DNA of 64,000 nt from Halobaculum limi (GCF_029490015.1 NZ_CP120468.1:2108001-2172000), one strand, 5' to 3'. Counted from the first letter of the stretch, positions 1-9,457 are shown. Translations and numbers: made by a program. The notes: generated from the letters alone by a model not told the origin.

Positions 1-393
1 GAGGTCTTCGAGGACGGTCAGTCTCGCGCCGGTCCCGGTGAGGACGAGACCGTCCAGCGACAGGTCGCGTTCGAGTGCGACCCACATCGCGACGGCTCCC
101 CCGAGGGAGTTCCCGACGAGGACTGAGGCGCCCGTCTCCTCGGCGACGGCGACGACGTCGGCGGCGTACGCTTCGAGTGCGTCCGCGCCGCCGTCGGCGT
201 CGACGTCGTCGCTGTCTCCGTGGCCGCTCAGGTCGACGGCGACGACGGGTGTTCGGTCGACGAGTCGGGACTGTCCCGTCCACACGTCGCTCGTTCCACC
301 GCTCCCGTGAATGCACAACAACCCCGGGCCGGCCGCCTCGTCGCCGCGGACCCGATAGGCGGTTTCCCGCCCGTGGTGGTCGACCGTCTTCAT
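1..393 (-). CDS. alpha/beta hydrolase, 3' part missing
   Basis: The reading frame starts at an ATG at 393 on the minus strand and runs off the window, giving 131 N-terminal residues. The fold is recognisable from an oxyanion-hole HGSGG at residues 29-33, a DLSGHGDSD turn near residue 54 and a nucleophile elbow GNSLGG with the catalytic Ser at about residue 96. These are hallmarks of small serine hydrolases/esterases of the alpha/beta hydrolase superfamily; the acid and His of the triad would lie outside the window. The substrate cannot be told. A TATA-like element sits 27 bp upstream of the ATG, which supports this start and leaderless transcription away from the cdc48 operon. Confidence 0.85.
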   Translation of the reverse strand, partial: MKTVDHHGRETAYRVRGDEAAGPGLLCIHGSGGTSDVWTGQSRLVDRTPVVAVDLSGHGDSDDVDADGGADALEAYAADVVAVAEETGASVLVGNSLGGAVAMWVALERDLSLDGLVLTGTGARLTVLEDL

Positions 394-416
394 ACCACTA
401 GTCGAGACGGTGGGGG

Positions 417-423
417 TATAAAT
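417..423 (-). promoter_or_regulatory. TATA box of the hydrolase gene
   Basis: The minus strand reads ATTTATA about 27 bp before the hydrolase ATG. This is the usual distance for a leaderless haloarchaeal promoter. Confidence 0.5.
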
Positions 424-592
424 CGCTGGGAGGGGCCGCCAGTCTGGATATGACTACCGACTGTCCCAACCGTTGTCCGCGGTGGGTCGACGACGGAGAT
501 TCGTCGGCGGACTAACTCCCGAATCGGTGTGAACCGCCAAACTACTAAACGACTCCGCTCCCGACGCAGTATTGCGATTAGTCGGCGATAGA

Positions 593-604
593 TTTAAATA
601 TATA
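593..604 (+). promoter_or_regulatory. TATA box of the Hsp20-like/cdc48 operon
   Basis: TTTAAATATATA lies in an unusually AT-rich stretch about 30-35 bp before the ATG at 632. A purine-rich GGAGAG at 624-629 could act as a ribosome-binding site if the leader reaches it. This is the strongest TATA element in the first 5 kb. Confidence 0.6.
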
Positions 605-631
605 AGCGTATTACTTGTGGTTAGGAGAGAT

Positions 632-880
632 ATGATACAACGCCACTCAACTGATCGGCGCGATCGGTTCGTCCGTCGCTACGACTACGACGACGGGACC
701 GTCATCGCCGCTGACCTCGACGCCGCAGACGAGGACATCCACGTCGACACCGTCGACGGATCGGCGGTCGTCGTCATCGCGCGTGCGGGCGGGGAAGAGG
801 AGTTCGAGTTCGACCTCCCCGGCCCGGCCGCAAGGGTTGACATTCAGAACGGCGTACTCACTATCGACATCAACGCATGA
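632..880 (+). CDS. small Hsp20/CS-like protein (DUF7127-type) coupled to cdc48
   Basis: This is an 82-residue acidic protein. Its second half alternates charged and hydrophobic residues in a beta-rich pattern, with [12 protein letters not shown] followed by a terminal NGVLTIDI strand, as at the end of the alpha-crystallin (Hsp20) domain. It matches my memory of a haloarchaeal family (DUF7127) found beside cdc48; the name is from memory. An upstream in-frame extension is possible, but the ATG at 632 fits the TATA box and a GGAGAG. Its stop overlaps the cdc48 start (ATGA), so both are translated from one message. Inferred role: a co-chaperone or substrate adaptor for CDC48. Confidence 0.75.
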   Translation: MIQRHSTDRRDRFVRRYDYDDGTVIAADLDAADEDIHVDTVDGSAVVVIARAGGEEEFEFDLPGPAARVDIQNGVLTIDINA

Positions 881-3138
881 AACTCACCGTCAAACCCCTC
901 AAACAGAAAGACGCAGGGCGTCGCCTCGCTGCTATCGACCGCGTCGCCGCCGAGGAGTTGGGGCTCTCCGGCGGTGACTACATCCGCATCGAAGGCGACA
1001 CGACCGCTATCGCGCGCGTGTGGCCGGGCTACCCCGAGGACGACGACTCCGGCGTGATCCGGATCGACGGCCAACTCCGACAGGAGGCCGGCGTCGGCAT
1101 CGACGACCGCGTCACCGTCGAGGCCGCAGACGTCGAACCTGCCGACCAGATCACCATCGCGCTCCCCCAGCAGTTCGGGATCCGAGGGAACGTCGGGTCG
1201 ATTATCCGCGACAAACTCTCCGGGCAGCCTGTCACGCAAGGGCAGACAATTCGCTTCCCGCTTGGACTCGGACTGATGGGTGGCGGCTCGCAGGCCGTCC
1301 CCCTGAAGATAGCGTCGACGAAGCCCTCGGGCACGGTCGTCATCACCGACTCCACGGAGGTCGAAATCTCCGAGAAGCCGGCCGAACAGATCGGCGACGT
1401 CGGTGCCGGCGGCGGCGCAGAGACGCCGGACGTCGCCTACGAGGACATCGGCGGCCTCGACGACGAACTCGAACAGGTCCGCGAGATGATCGAGTTGCCG
1501 ATGCGCCACCCGGAACTGTTCAAGCGCCTCGGCATCGAACCGCCGAAAGGCGTGCTCCTGCACGGCCCGCCGGGGACGGGGAAGACGCTCATCGCGAAAG
1601 CCGTCGCCAACGAGATCGACGCCCACTTCCAGACCCTCTCTGGCCCCGAGATTATGTCGAAGTACTACGGGGAAAGCGAGGAGCAACTCCGCGAGGTGTT
1701 CGAGGAGGCCGCCGAGAACGCCCCCGCGATCGTCTTTATGGACGAACTCGACTCCATCGCGCCCAAACGCGAGGAGGCCGGCGGCGACGTGGAGCGCCGC
1801 GTCGTGGCGCAACTCCTCTCGCTGATGGACGGCCTCGAAGAACGCGGTGAAGTCGTCGTCATCGGCGCGACCAACCGCGTCGACGCTATCGATCCTGCTC
1901 TCCGCCGCGGCGGGCGCTTCGACCGCGAGATCGAGATCGGTGTCCCCGACCGCGAGGGCCGCAAGGAGATCCTGCAGGTCCACACGCGGAATATGCCGCT
2001 GTCGGACGACATCGACATCGACGAGTACGCCGAGACCACCCACGGCTTCGTCGGTGCGGACATCGAGAGCCTCGCGAAGGAGGCTGGGATGAATGCGCTC
2101 CGGCGCATCCGCCCGCAGATCGACCTAGAGGCCGACGACATCGACGCCGAGATCCTGGAGTCGATCCAGATCACCAGCGACGACATGAAGCAGGCGCTGA
2201 AGGGGATCGAACCCTCGGCGCTGCGGGAGGTGTTCGTCGAGGTGCCCGACGTCACGTGGGACGACGTGGGCGGACTCGACGACACGAAAGAGCGCCTCCG
2301 CGAGACGATCCAGTGGCCCCTCGACTACCCCGAGGTGTACGAGGCGATGGACATGCAGTCTGCCAAGGGTGTGTTGATGTACGGCCCACCGGGGACGGGC
2401 AAGACCCTCCTCGCGAAGGCCGTCGCCAACGAGTCCGACTCCAACTTCATCTCGGTGAAGGGGCCGGAACTGCTGAACAAGTACGTCGGGGAGTCCGAGA
2501 AGGGCGTCCGCGAGATATTCAGCAAGGCCCGCGAGAACGCGCCGACCATCGTGTTCTTCGACGAGATCGACGCCATCGCGACCGAACGCGGTCGCAACTC
2601 GGGCGACTCCGGCGTCTCCGAACGGGTCGTCTCACAACTGCTGACGGAACTCGACGGTCTCGAGACGCTGGAGGACGTCGTCGTCATCGCGACGACGAAC
2701 CGCCCGGACCTCATCGACAACGCCCTGCTTCGACCGGGCCGTCTCGACCGCCACGTCCACGTGCCGGTCCCCAGCGAGGAGGGTCGCCGCCTCATCTTCG
2801 AGGTCCACACCCAGCACAAACCGCTGGCCGACGACGTCGACCTCGAGAAACTCGCACGCAAGACGAGCGGGTACGTCGGCGCAGACATCGAGGCCGTCGC
2901 TCGCGAGGCGTCGATGAACGCGACGCGGGAGTTCATCCAGTCGGTCGCACCCGAAGAGATCGGCGAGTCCGTCGGCAACGTCCGTGTGACGATGCAACAC
3001 TTCGAGGACGCACTCGACGAGGTGAACCCCTCCGTCACCGAGGAGACGAAACAGCGCTACGAAGAGATCGAACAGCGGTTCCAGAACCGCGAGGCTCGCG
3101 ACGAACAGGAGACGGAACTGGGCCGGACGTTCCAGTAG
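877..3138 (+). CDS. cdc48: CDC48/VAT-family AAA+ ATPase
   Basis: This 753-residue protein has the full CDC48/p97/VAT layout: an N-terminal double-psi barrel substrate/adaptor-binding region (about 1-185) and two AAA+ modules. Walker A GPPGTGKT occurs at 230-237 and 503-510. Walker B is VFMDELDS in the first module and VFFDEIDA in the second, and both keep Arg fingers (GGRFDRE and PGRLDRH). The family forms a hexameric unfoldase that extracts and unfolds proteins, in archaea probably feeding the 20S proteasome. The start overlaps the stop of the Hsp20-like gene. Nothing is missing; haloarchaea usually carry several cdc48 paralogues, so this is one of a set. Confidence 0.97.
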   Translation: MKLTVKPLKQKDAGRRLAAIDRVAAEELGLSGGDYIRIEGDTTAIARVWPGYPEDDDSGVIRIDGQLRQEAGVGIDDRVTVEAADVEPADQITIALPQQFGIRGNVGSIIRDKLSGQPVTQGQTIRFPLGLGLMGGGSQAVPLKIASTKPSGTVVITDSTEVEISEKPAEQIGDVGAGGGAETPDVAYEDIGGLDDELEQVREMIELPMRHPELFKRLGIEPPKGVLLHGPPGTGKTLIAKAVANEIDAHFQTLSGPEIMSKYYGESEEQLREVFEEAAENAPAIVFMDELDSIAPKREEAGGDVERRVVAQLLSLMDGLEERGEVVVIGATNRVDAIDPALRRGGRFDREIEIGVPDREGRKEILQVHTRNMPLSDDIDIDEYAETTHGFVGADIESLAKEAGMNALRRIRPQIDLEADDIDAEILESIQITSDDMKQALKGIEPSALREVFVEVPDVTWDDVGGLDDTKERLRETIQWPLDYPEVYEAMDMQSAKGVLMYGPPGTGKTLLAKAVANESDSNFISVKGPELLNKYVGESEKGVREIFSKARENAPTIVFFDEIDAIATERGRNSGDSGVSERVVSQLLTELDGLETLEDVVVIATTNRPDLIDNALLRPGRLDRHVHVPVPSEEGRRLIFEVHTQHKPLADDVDLEKLARKTSGYVGADIEAVAREASMNATREFIQSVAPEEIGESVGNVRVTMQHFEDALDEVNPSVTEETKQRYEEIEQRFQNREARDEQETELGRTFQ

Positions 3139-3353
3139 AACCGCTCTCTGTCGGGGAGTCCCCGCTCACTTCGCTCACGGTTTCACGGTAGTGACGTTCA
3201 CTCCGTGGCGTACCTCCGTTCACACCGCAACTCCATCGTACCGCTTTCATACGCCGCCCCGGGGTTTCCTGTGTCTGTCGACCCCCGCCGAAGCGCGGGT
3301 CCGCTCGTTACTGTCAGCAATGTTGAAGCGAGTGGCCGGACAGACGGTAGTAG

Positions 3354-3788
3354 ATGAATCGGTCCCGGATGGGGTTCGATGTCGACGCACTCTGGAATCG
3401 CCACGAAAGCCCGGTCAGCGTCTGGTGGCTCGTGCTACTGTATCCCGTCTTCGTCCTGACTGTCTACCGGCGAAGCCGTCCACTGGCGGGCGTGCTCGTC
3501 GTCTCGCTGGCGGCGAATCTACTCGTCGTGTCACCTCCCGAGACCGATGACGCGTGGGCGACGCGAGTCGTACGCGGTGAACGAGCGTGGCTCGAACGGG
3601 GCCTCCGCTCCTCGAAAGTCGATCTCTTGGGCATCGGTGTCGGAGGTATGGTAAACGTGTACACGCTCCGGGCCGCGTACGACCGTCGGCCCGCCGAAAC
3701 GGTGGTCGGAACCGTGGCGTCGATGCTTCTGATGTGCCTGTTCTTCCAGCGAATGGCTGACCGCTACGAGACGATGATAGACGCCTAA
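3354..3788 (+). CDS. DUF6653-like small membrane protein
   Basis: This 144-residue protein has about three hydrophobic segments. Near residue 11 it reads ALWNRHESP, followed by a first membrane span, a second span, then DDAWATRVVRGERAW. That order (RH-x-P near the start, and a W-x-x-R-x-V-x-GE motif after the second span) resembles the uncharacterised DUF6653 family as I remember it. An alternative ATG five codons downstream (3369) would remove MNRSR. It stands alone, 215 bp after cdc48 and convergent with the next minus-strand gene. Function unknown. Confidence 0.65.
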   Translation: MNRSRMGFDVDALWNRHESPVSVWWLVLLYPVFVLTVYRRSRPLAGVLVVSLAANLLVVSPPETDDAWATRVVRGERAWLERGLRSSKVDLLGIGVGGMVNVYTLRAAYDRRPAETVVGTVASMLLMCLFFQRMADRYETMIDA

Positions 3789-3902
3789 ACAGCCCTCGGG
3801 ACCGCCGCGTGAGTCTGCTCTGTCTCAACTACAGGTGAGTGGGCAATGCCCTCCCACACGAGTCGCAGAACCACTCGTCCGACCGGTGAGACGATCGGTG
3901 GC

Positions 3903-5090
3903 TCACAGCCCCAACCCGGTACTGTACTCCAGCGTTCCGAATCCGGTGCCCATCGACTCCTCGTCTATCGGTGTGCCGCCGACGCGTCCGGTGAGTCCGC
4001 TCATCCGGAACAGGAACTCGTTGTAACTCCAGTGCGACTCGAGTCGGCCACCGAGTCGCGAGCGGTCGAGCCAGTTTCGCGCGCGGCCGTAGGTCCGGGC
4101 GACGAACCGTACGTAGTCGCCCGCATCGTTCTCGACGCGAACGTCGAAATCGGGCTGTTCGCCGGTTCCAAGCAGTGGCTCGACGGTGATCCGATCGAAC
4201 TCCGTGTAGCCGTCTCCCGACCCCCAGTTCCAGAACCCGGTCTGTCGAAGGGGGATCGTCAGCCGTTCGAGTCTGTTGGAGGAGAAGAACTTGTAGCCTC
4301 GCCGGAACAGATGCGGTCCGATAAACGGAACTAACACCGAGAAGGAGGTCCCATCCGGGAATATCGCCCAGATCCACTTCCAGGGCATCAGCGGGATGTC
4401 GAAACACACCCGCTGGAAGTAACACGACCCAGACAGCGTCTCGGGGCCGTCGGGCAGGTCGAACTCCCCTTCGAACTCCATCTGTCGCCACGCGACGACC
4501 TCGGCGCCACCCAGCGGCGTGTCGATGTCCAGCGACTGGTGTGGTGCAGTCATCTTCGAGTCGAGGTCGCCCCACGCCTCGAACTCCGCCTCGGCGTCGT
4601 CACCGACGACGTGGGCGCGCAGTCCGAGGGATCGGTCCGAGAGCGCCGTCACCTCGCTTCCGCGCTTCGTGCCGTCCTCGCGGTCTGCCCAGGCGTCGAG
4701 TCGTTGATCCTCGCGAGACAGCACCGCTTCGGCCGGTTGCCTGACGACGTGGTCGTGGACCGCTTCGTCGTCGCCAGCCCACCCGACCGTCGTCGCGTCG
4801 AATCGGTCCACGCCGTCGGCGACGGGACGGTCGGCGTCCATCCCTCGCGGTGGGAGGCCGTTCACCCGGCTCCCGTCGCCTACACAGGCAGCGACGGAGA
4901 ACATCAACTGTCTCGGGCCGTAGCCCTCCTCGCCTTCTGGGAACAGAAGAAAGAACCACCACGACGAGGACGTCGAATTCTGCCGCTCTGGATTTTGCCA
5001 CCATATCTTCTCGAACACACGCCGGTGGTCGGCGAGGGTCCTGTCCGCGAAGGCGTCGGTCACTGGCGACTCTCTCGCTGGCACGGTCAA
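3903..5090 (-). CDS. possible CrtC/AttH-like lipocalin-fold protein
   Basis: This 395-residue protein is rich in aromatics and beta-type sequence, with no signal peptide or membrane span. Two blocks stand out: WWFFLLFPEG...GYGPRQLMFSV near residue 45, and CYFQRVCFDIPLMPWKWIW followed by FPDGTSF in the middle. The 'W-x-W...DG' layout in a beta-rich protein recalls hydroxyneurosporene-hydratase/AttH lipocalin-like proteins (CrtC fold); this is inference from pattern. The frame opens with TTG at 5090; a GTG two codons later is equally possible and no ATG is available before residue 60. Codon use looks normal for the region. I do not recognise a definite function. Confidence 0.6.
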   Translation of the reverse strand: MTVPARESPVTDAFADRTLADHRRVFEKIWWQNPERQNSTSSSWWFFLLFPEGEEGYGPRQLMFSVAACVGDGSRVNGLPPRGMDADRPVADGVDRFDATTVGWAGDDEAVHDHVVRQPAEAVLSREDQRLDAWADREDGTKRGSEVTALSDRSLGLRAHVVGDDAEAEFEAWGDLDSKMTAPHQSLDIDTPLGGAEVVAWRQMEFEGEFDLPDGPETLSGSCYFQRVCFDIPLMPWKWIWAIFPDGTSFSVLVPFIGPHLFRRGYKFFSSNRLERLTIPLRQTGFWNWGSGDGYTEFDRITVEPLLGTGEQPDFDVRVENDAGDYVRFVARTYGRARNWLDRSRLGGRLESHWSYNEFLFRMSGLTGRVGGTPIDEESMGTGFGTLEYSTGLGL

Positions 5091-5183
5091 ATAAACCGTG
5101 CATCGACTGGTGTGGTTCGTGACTCTACGACTCGTCGGTGGACGGGTGAGTGAGGAAATACGAGAGCGCCGTCCTCGTCTCAG

Positions 5184-5846
5184 TCAGTCCACGACTCGTG
5201 GTGCGATGGCGATGTACCTGTCGCTACTCGGGTCGCGGAACATCACCGGTCGCGGGGCTTCGTCGGGGTGGAGCCGAACGCTCGAACGGTCTTTCGTGGG
5301 GTCGTATCCGAAGATCCGCTGCACGTGTTTGACGTACTCTCCCAACACCGCCGACGTTCCTCCGTCGTCGTTTTCGAAGCAGTACACCGCCTCGTCGTAC
5401 GTACTCTCGTCGAGTGTCACGTCGACGGGTTCGGCGGTCAGTTCGTCGCCGAACGCGTACGCTTCGTCGGCGGACTGTTCGAACTCGAACCGAGTCACGT
5501 TGCTCGAGTCGAGCAGATAGCCTTCCGACCAATCGACGTCTGCAAGCCCGACAGTCTCCGGTTCGACTCTCGTGTCGGTCACGACGGCGTCGTGGTCATC
5601 GACGAGGAACGACTGGTCGATTCCGAACAGCCGGACGAAGAGCATTCCCTGCCGTTCGTACTCGTTCATCGGTCTGTCACCGATGGTCTGCTGGAGACTC
5701 GTGCTGTCCGACCGTTCGTCGTTGGATGCAGCGACGATGATTTCGACGGTTCGCCCTGCGTACGCGACGCCGAGGTTCACACGTCCCTGGCTGTCTGCTT
5801 TGAGTGTCTCGTGCTTCTCCGGATCGCGGATCGTTGTTTCAATCAT
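5184..5846 (-). CDS. AbrB/SpoVT-like N-terminus fused to an unknown domain
   Basis: This is a 220-residue protein. The first 40 residues (KADSQGRVNLGVAYAGRTVEII) look like half of an AbrB/MazE/SpoVT swapped-hairpin DNA-binding domain, as in small haloarchaeal antitoxin-like regulators. The remaining 180 residues are acidic and beta-rich, with no family I can name. The extreme C-terminus ends DRYIAIAPRVVD, similar in shape to the 'Y-x-LAPRI' tail of sliding clamps, but that is only a resemblance. A GGTGAG ahead of the ATG suggests a leadered message, unlike many neighbours. No toxin gene is adjacent. Confidence 0.6.
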   Translation of the reverse strand: MIETTIRDPEKHETLKADSQGRVNLGVAYAGRTVEIIVAASNDERSDSTSLQQTIGDRPMNEYERQGMLFVRLFGIDQSFLVDDHDAVVTDTRVEPETVGLADVDWSEGYLLDSSNVTRFEFEQSADEAYAFGDELTAEPVDVTLDESTYDEAVYCFENDDGGTSAVLGEYVKHVQRIFGYDPTKDRSSVRLHPDEAPRPVMFRDPSSDRYIAIAPRVVD

Positions 5847-6112
5847 TGGTTGTACTCACCAACAATTGGCTAGCTATGACTATCATCACTAATACTTTTC
5901 CCAACGCCAGCACGGCGCTGCCCTCTGCTGTCTTCTTTTCTGGACACAACTTAGTCGGAGCCACCACGACTCATCCCTAAGCAGGCATCACGACTGGGCC
6001 ACTATCTCACTGGAGTACCCTCGGTTGGGCCTAATCTCTGACAGACGCGTCGCGCTGTCGATTCAGTAGGGACTCACCAAGCGATTCTCCGACTACGGAT
6101 ACAACAGCCCCG

Positions 6113-6412
6113 TTACTCCCGTTTCAGGCCGCCACGCTCTTTGATCTGCATAATCCGCCGGACGTTCAGATATATCTCCTCGGGCGAGGTGTCCTCCTCG
6201 GGATCGTACAGGTCCGAGACGCGATAGAGGACGGCCGACAGTTGTTTCGACTCGCTGGAGTCGCCGCGGACGTCCTCAGCGACAGCGCGGATGAACGCTC
6301 GGGTGTCGGCGTCGGACGCGAACTCTTGGTCTGAATCCGGCGCGAGTTGCCAGTCGGGGTCGTCGTCCTCCCGCAACGCCTCGGGAAGCCGGGCGTCTTC
6401 GTCGTCGCTCAT
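6113..6412 (-). CDS. conserved small acidic protein, unknown function
   Basis: This 99-residue protein starts MSDDEDARLPEALRED and is very acidic at the N-terminus. It then has a predicted helical half (DTRAFIRAVAEDVRG, SKQLSAVLYRVSDLYD) and a Lys/Arg-ending tail, RRIMQIKERGG. It has no membrane segment, cysteine or recognisable motif. The acidic head and amphipathic helices are typical of a genuine haloarchaeal protein rather than a chance frame. It lies 75 bp downstream of the mrp stop on the same strand, so it may be co-transcribed with it. The region upstream of its neighbour (5,850-6,110) holds no gene I could find. Confidence 0.65.
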   Translation of the reverse strand: MSDDEDARLPEALREDDDPDWQLAPDSDQEFASDADTRAFIRAVAEDVRGDSSESKQLSAVLYRVSDLYDPEEDTSPEEIYLNVRRIMQIKERGGLKRE

Positions 6413-6487
6413 ACTCCGCGTTCGAACTGCCTGCGGCTAAGCCCTTACTGACTCGGCACACACCACTGCCAAACGGCAGACGGCCGC

Positions 6488-7561
6488 TTACTGCGACGGG
6501 GCGTCTTGGCCCGATCGGGCGCTGACCTCGCGTCGGCGGACGACACCGACGTTGTTGGCGACGTTCTCGGTGACGAGTTTAAACGCGTCGCCGACCTGCC
6601 CCGGTTCGTCGTCGAGGACGACCGGTTCGCCGGTGTCCCCGCCCGTCCGAACCGACGGGTCCAGCGGAACCCCACCGAGGAACGGGAGGTCGTTGTCAGC
6701 GGCGAACTGCTTGCCGCCGCCCTTCCCGAATATCTCGTGTTCGGAGCCACAGTCCGGGCAGACGAATCCGGACATGTTCTCGACGATGCCGAGGACGTTC
6801 GTGTCGTGTTTGCCGAACATCCGCAGGCCCTTGTTGGCGTCGTCGAGAGCGACCTCCTCGGGCGTCGTGACGATGACCGCGCCCGTCAGCGGCAGCGTCT
6901 GCAGGATTGTCAGTTGCGTGTCGCCGGTGCCCGGCGGTAAGTCGAGCACGAGGTAGTCGAGTGCGCCCCACTCCACGTCTTCGACCAGTTGGGTCAGGAG
7001 TTTGTGGACCATCGGCCCCCGCCAGATGACAGGGTCGTCCTCGCCGACGAGGAAGGCCATACTCATCAGTTTCATCCCGTACTTCTCCGGCGGGATGATG
7101 GTCTCCTGTTCGGTCGCGTGGGGCGCTTCGTCGGCGTCGACCATCCGCGGGACGTTCGGCCCGTACACGTCGGCGTCGAACAGGCCGACGCGAGCACCCA
7201 GTTGCGACAGCCCCGCAGCGAGGTTCACCGCGACGGTCGACTTCCCAACGCCGCCTTTCCCGGAGGCGACCGCGATGACGTTCTTGACGTTGGGGAGGAC
7301 CTCCTCGTCGGCGGACAGTCCCGTGTCGACCGACGCCGAGATGTCGAGGTCGTAGTCCGTGTCCGCGAGAGCGTCGCGAACGCCCTCGGCGATATCCGTC
7401 TCGTGGGGCGCGTACGGCGCACCGAGCGCGAGCGACACGCGGATCACTCCCTCCTCGTCGTCGACCTGGACCGCGTTGACCAGGCCGAGCGAGACGATGT
7501 CGTCTCCGAGGTCCGGGTCCGCTACTGTCGCGAGTCGCTCGCGTACGGCGGCTTCGTCCAT
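6488..7561 (-). CDS. apbC: Mrp/ApbC/NBP35-type Fe-S cluster carrier ATPase
   Basis: This 357-residue protein has a MIP18/DUF59 domain (about 1-85, with a DPDLGDDIVSLGLV start) followed by a ParA/MinD-like P-loop ATPase. The deviant Walker A motif GKGGVGKST spans 101-109, and a CPDC motif (Cys268, Cys271) is the expected Fe-S binding site of the dimer. The family carries and inserts [4Fe-4S] clusters into target apoproteins; with moaA (a [4Fe-4S] enzyme) starting 170 bp away on the other strand, a functional link is plausible but not proven. Length and domains are normal. Confidence 0.95.
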   Translation of the reverse strand: MDEAAVRERLATVADPDLGDDIVSLGLVNAVQVDDEEGVIRVSLALGAPYAPHETDIAEGVRDALADTDYDLDISASVDTGLSADEEVLPNVKNVIAVASGKGGVGKSTVAVNLAAGLSQLGARVGLFDADVYGPNVPRMVDADEAPHATEQETIIPPEKYGMKLMSMAFLVGEDDPVIWRGPMVHKLLTQLVEDVEWGALDYLVLDLPPGTGDTQLTILQTLPLTGAVIVTTPEEVALDDANKGLRMFGKHDTNVLGIVENMSGFVCPDCGSEHEIFGKGGGKQFAADNDLPFLGGVPLDPSVRTGGDTGEPVVLDDEPGQVGDAFKLVTENVANNVGVVRRREVSARSGQDAPSQ

Positions 7562-7731
7562 AGGTCACGGTCGGCGAGCGCCCCGAATAAGGGTTTCCCA
7601 CGGTGTACTTTTGAGTCAGTCTCTCGCAACCGATGTTCCAATCTTGATACTTCGAGAGTAACTGTTTGTAGTTACAAAATCGGAGATCGCTCCCTCATCT
7701 TCAAGTACACACGAACGAACCTAGCTACATA

Positions 7732-8715
7732 ATGCCGACACCGCTGGTCGACGACTTCGGTCGCGAGGTGACGGGCGTCCGCGTCTCCCTCACCGACCGT
7801 TGCAACTTCGACTGTGTCTACTGTCACAACGAGGGGCTTGGCGACACGCGCGGCCCGATGGACGCGCAGGACGACGAGATGTCGACCGACGACGTCGTGC
7901 GGTTCCTGGAGGTTGCCGCCGAGTTCGGCGTCGACGCGGTGAAGTTCACCGGCGGAGAGCCGATGCTTCGCGACGACTTGGAGGAGATCATTCGCCGCAC
8001 GCCCGACTCGATGGAGACGTCGATGACGACCAACGGGACCTTCCTCCCCGGTCGCGCGGAGGCACTCGTCGAGGCGGGACTCGATCGCGTGAACGTCTCA
8101 CAGGACGCGCTCGACCCCGAGGCGTTCGCCGAGATCACGAAGTCGGGCGCCTACGAGAAGGTCCTCGAAGGCGTGCGATGTGCCCTCGATGCCGGCCTCG
8201 ACCCGGTCAAACTGAATATGGTCGTGTTCGAGCACACCGCCGGCTACGTCGAGGGGATGGTCGACCACGTCGCCGAGAACGACGGCCTCCAACTCCAACT
8301 CATCGAGTACATGCCCGAACTCACGGGCCGACCGGAGTGGAACATCGACATCCAACGGGTCCACGACTGGCTCTCAGACATCGCAGTCCGCGTCGAACAC
8401 CGCGAGATGCACGACCGCAAGCGGTACTACATCGCCGGCGACGACGGCGGCGAGGGGATGGTCGAGATCGTCGACCCCGTCGAGAACGCCGGCTTCTGTG
8501 CCAACTGCGGGCGCGTGCGCGTCACGCACGAAGGATATCTCAAGGGGTGTCTCAACCGCAACGACGATCTGAAGCCGATGGGCGAGATGACGAAACCCGA
8601 GATCCGTGAGGCGTTCCGCGCCGTCGTCGCCGACCGCGTGCCATACTACGGCGAGTACATGGTCCAGAACGACCGCGGCGAGTGGGAGATAAACGAGGAG
8701 TACATCGGCGCATAG
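7732..8715 (+). CDS. moaA: GTP 3',8-cyclase MoaA (molybdenum cofactor)
   Basis: This 327-residue radical SAM enzyme converts GTP to 3',8-cyclo-GTP, the first step of molybdopterin synthesis. The SAM-cluster motif is CNFDCVYC (Cys24, 28, 31). The second, substrate-binding cluster comes from Cys256, Cys259 and Cys273 (CX2CX13C). A GGEP motif follows the first strand, as expected. The C-terminal GG of bacterial MoaA is not seen; archaeal proteins often lack it. It is monocistronic here, without other moa genes nearby; a TOBE (molybdate-binding type) protein lies at 30.5 kb. Confidence 0.95.
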   Translation: MPTPLVDDFGREVTGVRVSLTDRCNFDCVYCHNEGLGDTRGPMDAQDDEMSTDDVVRFLEVAAEFGVDAVKFTGGEPMLRDDLEEIIRRTPDSMETSMTTNGTFLPGRAEALVEAGLDRVNVSQDALDPEAFAEITKSGAYEKVLEGVRCALDAGLDPVKLNMVVFEHTAGYVEGMVDHVAENDGLQLQLIEYMPELTGRPEWNIDIQRVHDWLSDIAVRVEHREMHDRKRYYIAGDDGGEGMVEIVDPVENAGFCANCGRVRVTHEGYLKGCLNRNDDLKPMGEMTKPEIREAFRAVVADRVPYYGEYMVQNDRGEWEINEEYIGA

Positions 8716-8766
8716 CGGGAATCACCCCTGTGTGAACGAAACACAACCGGCGCGCGGAACGCGGGG

Positions 8767-8772
8767 TTTATA
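8767..8772 (+). promoter_or_regulatory. TATA box of the rpl21e-rpoF operon
   Basis: TTTATA lies 31-36 bp upstream of the rpl21e ATG at 8803. This supports that start over an in-frame GTG at 8791. Confidence 0.5.
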
Positions 8773-8802
8773 CGCCAGTCAGAAGAACACGTGCGCACGA
8801 CT

Positions 8803-9096
8803 ATGCCGAGTTCGAACGGACCCCTTCACGGTACCCGAGGAAAGCTCTCGAACGACCCGCGCGACCGTGGTACGTCGCCGCCCCAGCGCGCCATCGCCGA
8901 GTTCGAGGAGGGCCAGAAGGTCCACCTCAACATCGACCCGTCCGTGCCCGACGGCCGCTTCCACCCGCGATTCAACGGCCACACGGGGACGGTCAAAGGC
9001 AAGCAGGGCGCGGCGTTCAAAGTCGAGATCGTCGACGGCAGCAAGGCCAAGACGATCATCGTCAAGCCCGCGCACCTGAAGGCTCAGACCGAGTGA
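8803..9096 (+). CDS. rpl21e: 50S ribosomal protein L21e
   Basis: This 97-residue protein matches archaeal/eukaryotic eL21: an N-terminal [17 protein letters not shown] basic region, then an SH3-like core with [19 protein letters not shown]. It is a component of the large ribosomal subunit. I chose the ATG giving MPSSNG, because an upstream GTG would add four residues absent from the family and sits inside the expected transcription start zone. It heads the conserved archaeal array with rpoF (4 bp gap), DUF655 and rsmA. Confidence 0.96.
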   Translation: MPSSNGPLHGTRGKLSNDPRDRGTSPPQRAIAEFEEGQKVHLNIDPSVPDGRFHPRFNGHTGTVKGKQGAAFKVEIVDGSKAKTIIVKPAHLKAQTE

Positions 9097-9100
9097 CGCG

Positions 9101-9457
9101 ATGACGATCTTCAAGGAGAAACTCGACGAGGAGTACCTCACAGTCTCCGAGGCGAAGGAACTGCTCAGCGCGGTCGAAGCCGAGCGCGCGACGGAGGAAG
9201 ACCGCGAGATGCGCTACGAACTGGCGCGCGCGGTCGACCACGTCAACCGCTTCGCGTTCCTCGACGCCGACGAGTCGCTCGAACTCGTCGAGGAACTGCT
9301 CGAGTTGGAGAAGGTCGACGAACCGCAGGCGTACAAACTCGCCGACCTCCTGCCGCGCGACCGGACGGAGGTCCGTGCGGTGTACGCGCAGGAACGCTAC
9401 GCGCTCGACGGCGACGAACTCGACGCCATCCTCGACATCGTCGCCAAGTACGCGTAA
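9101..9457 (+). CDS. rpoF: RNA polymerase subunit Rpb4 (RpoF)
   Basis: This 118-residue helical protein has the archaeal Rpb4 pattern: an N-terminal LTVSEAKELL segment, a central helix rich in Glu/Arg, and a C-terminal HRDC-like part with YKLADLLPRDRTEVRAVYAQE. Rpb4 pairs with Rpb7 (RpoE) to form the stalk of RNA polymerase, which aids open-complex formation and RNA binding. It starts 4 bp after the rpl21e stop, so the two are co-transcribed. Confidence 0.95.
   Translation: MTIFKEKLDEEYLTVSEAKELLSAVEAERATEEDREMRYELARAVDHVNRFAFLDADESLELVEELLELEKVDEPQAYKLADLLPRDRTEVRAVYAQERYALDGDELDAILDIVAKYA

Noticed and set aside
844-2043. Long reading frame on the minus strand over cdc48
   Set aside because: It is the complement of a strongly conserved AAA+ gene and has no motif; high GC keeps the opposite frame open.
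3139-3353. Gene or terminator after cdc48
   Set aside because: A weak imperfect hairpin with a CGAA loop occurs, but there is no T tract and frames are short and unlike proteins of this genome.
5847-6112. Gene in the 266-bp gap
   Set aside because: No frame has plausible protein composition and no tRNA-like fold was found. It is probably just promoter and untranslated sequence.
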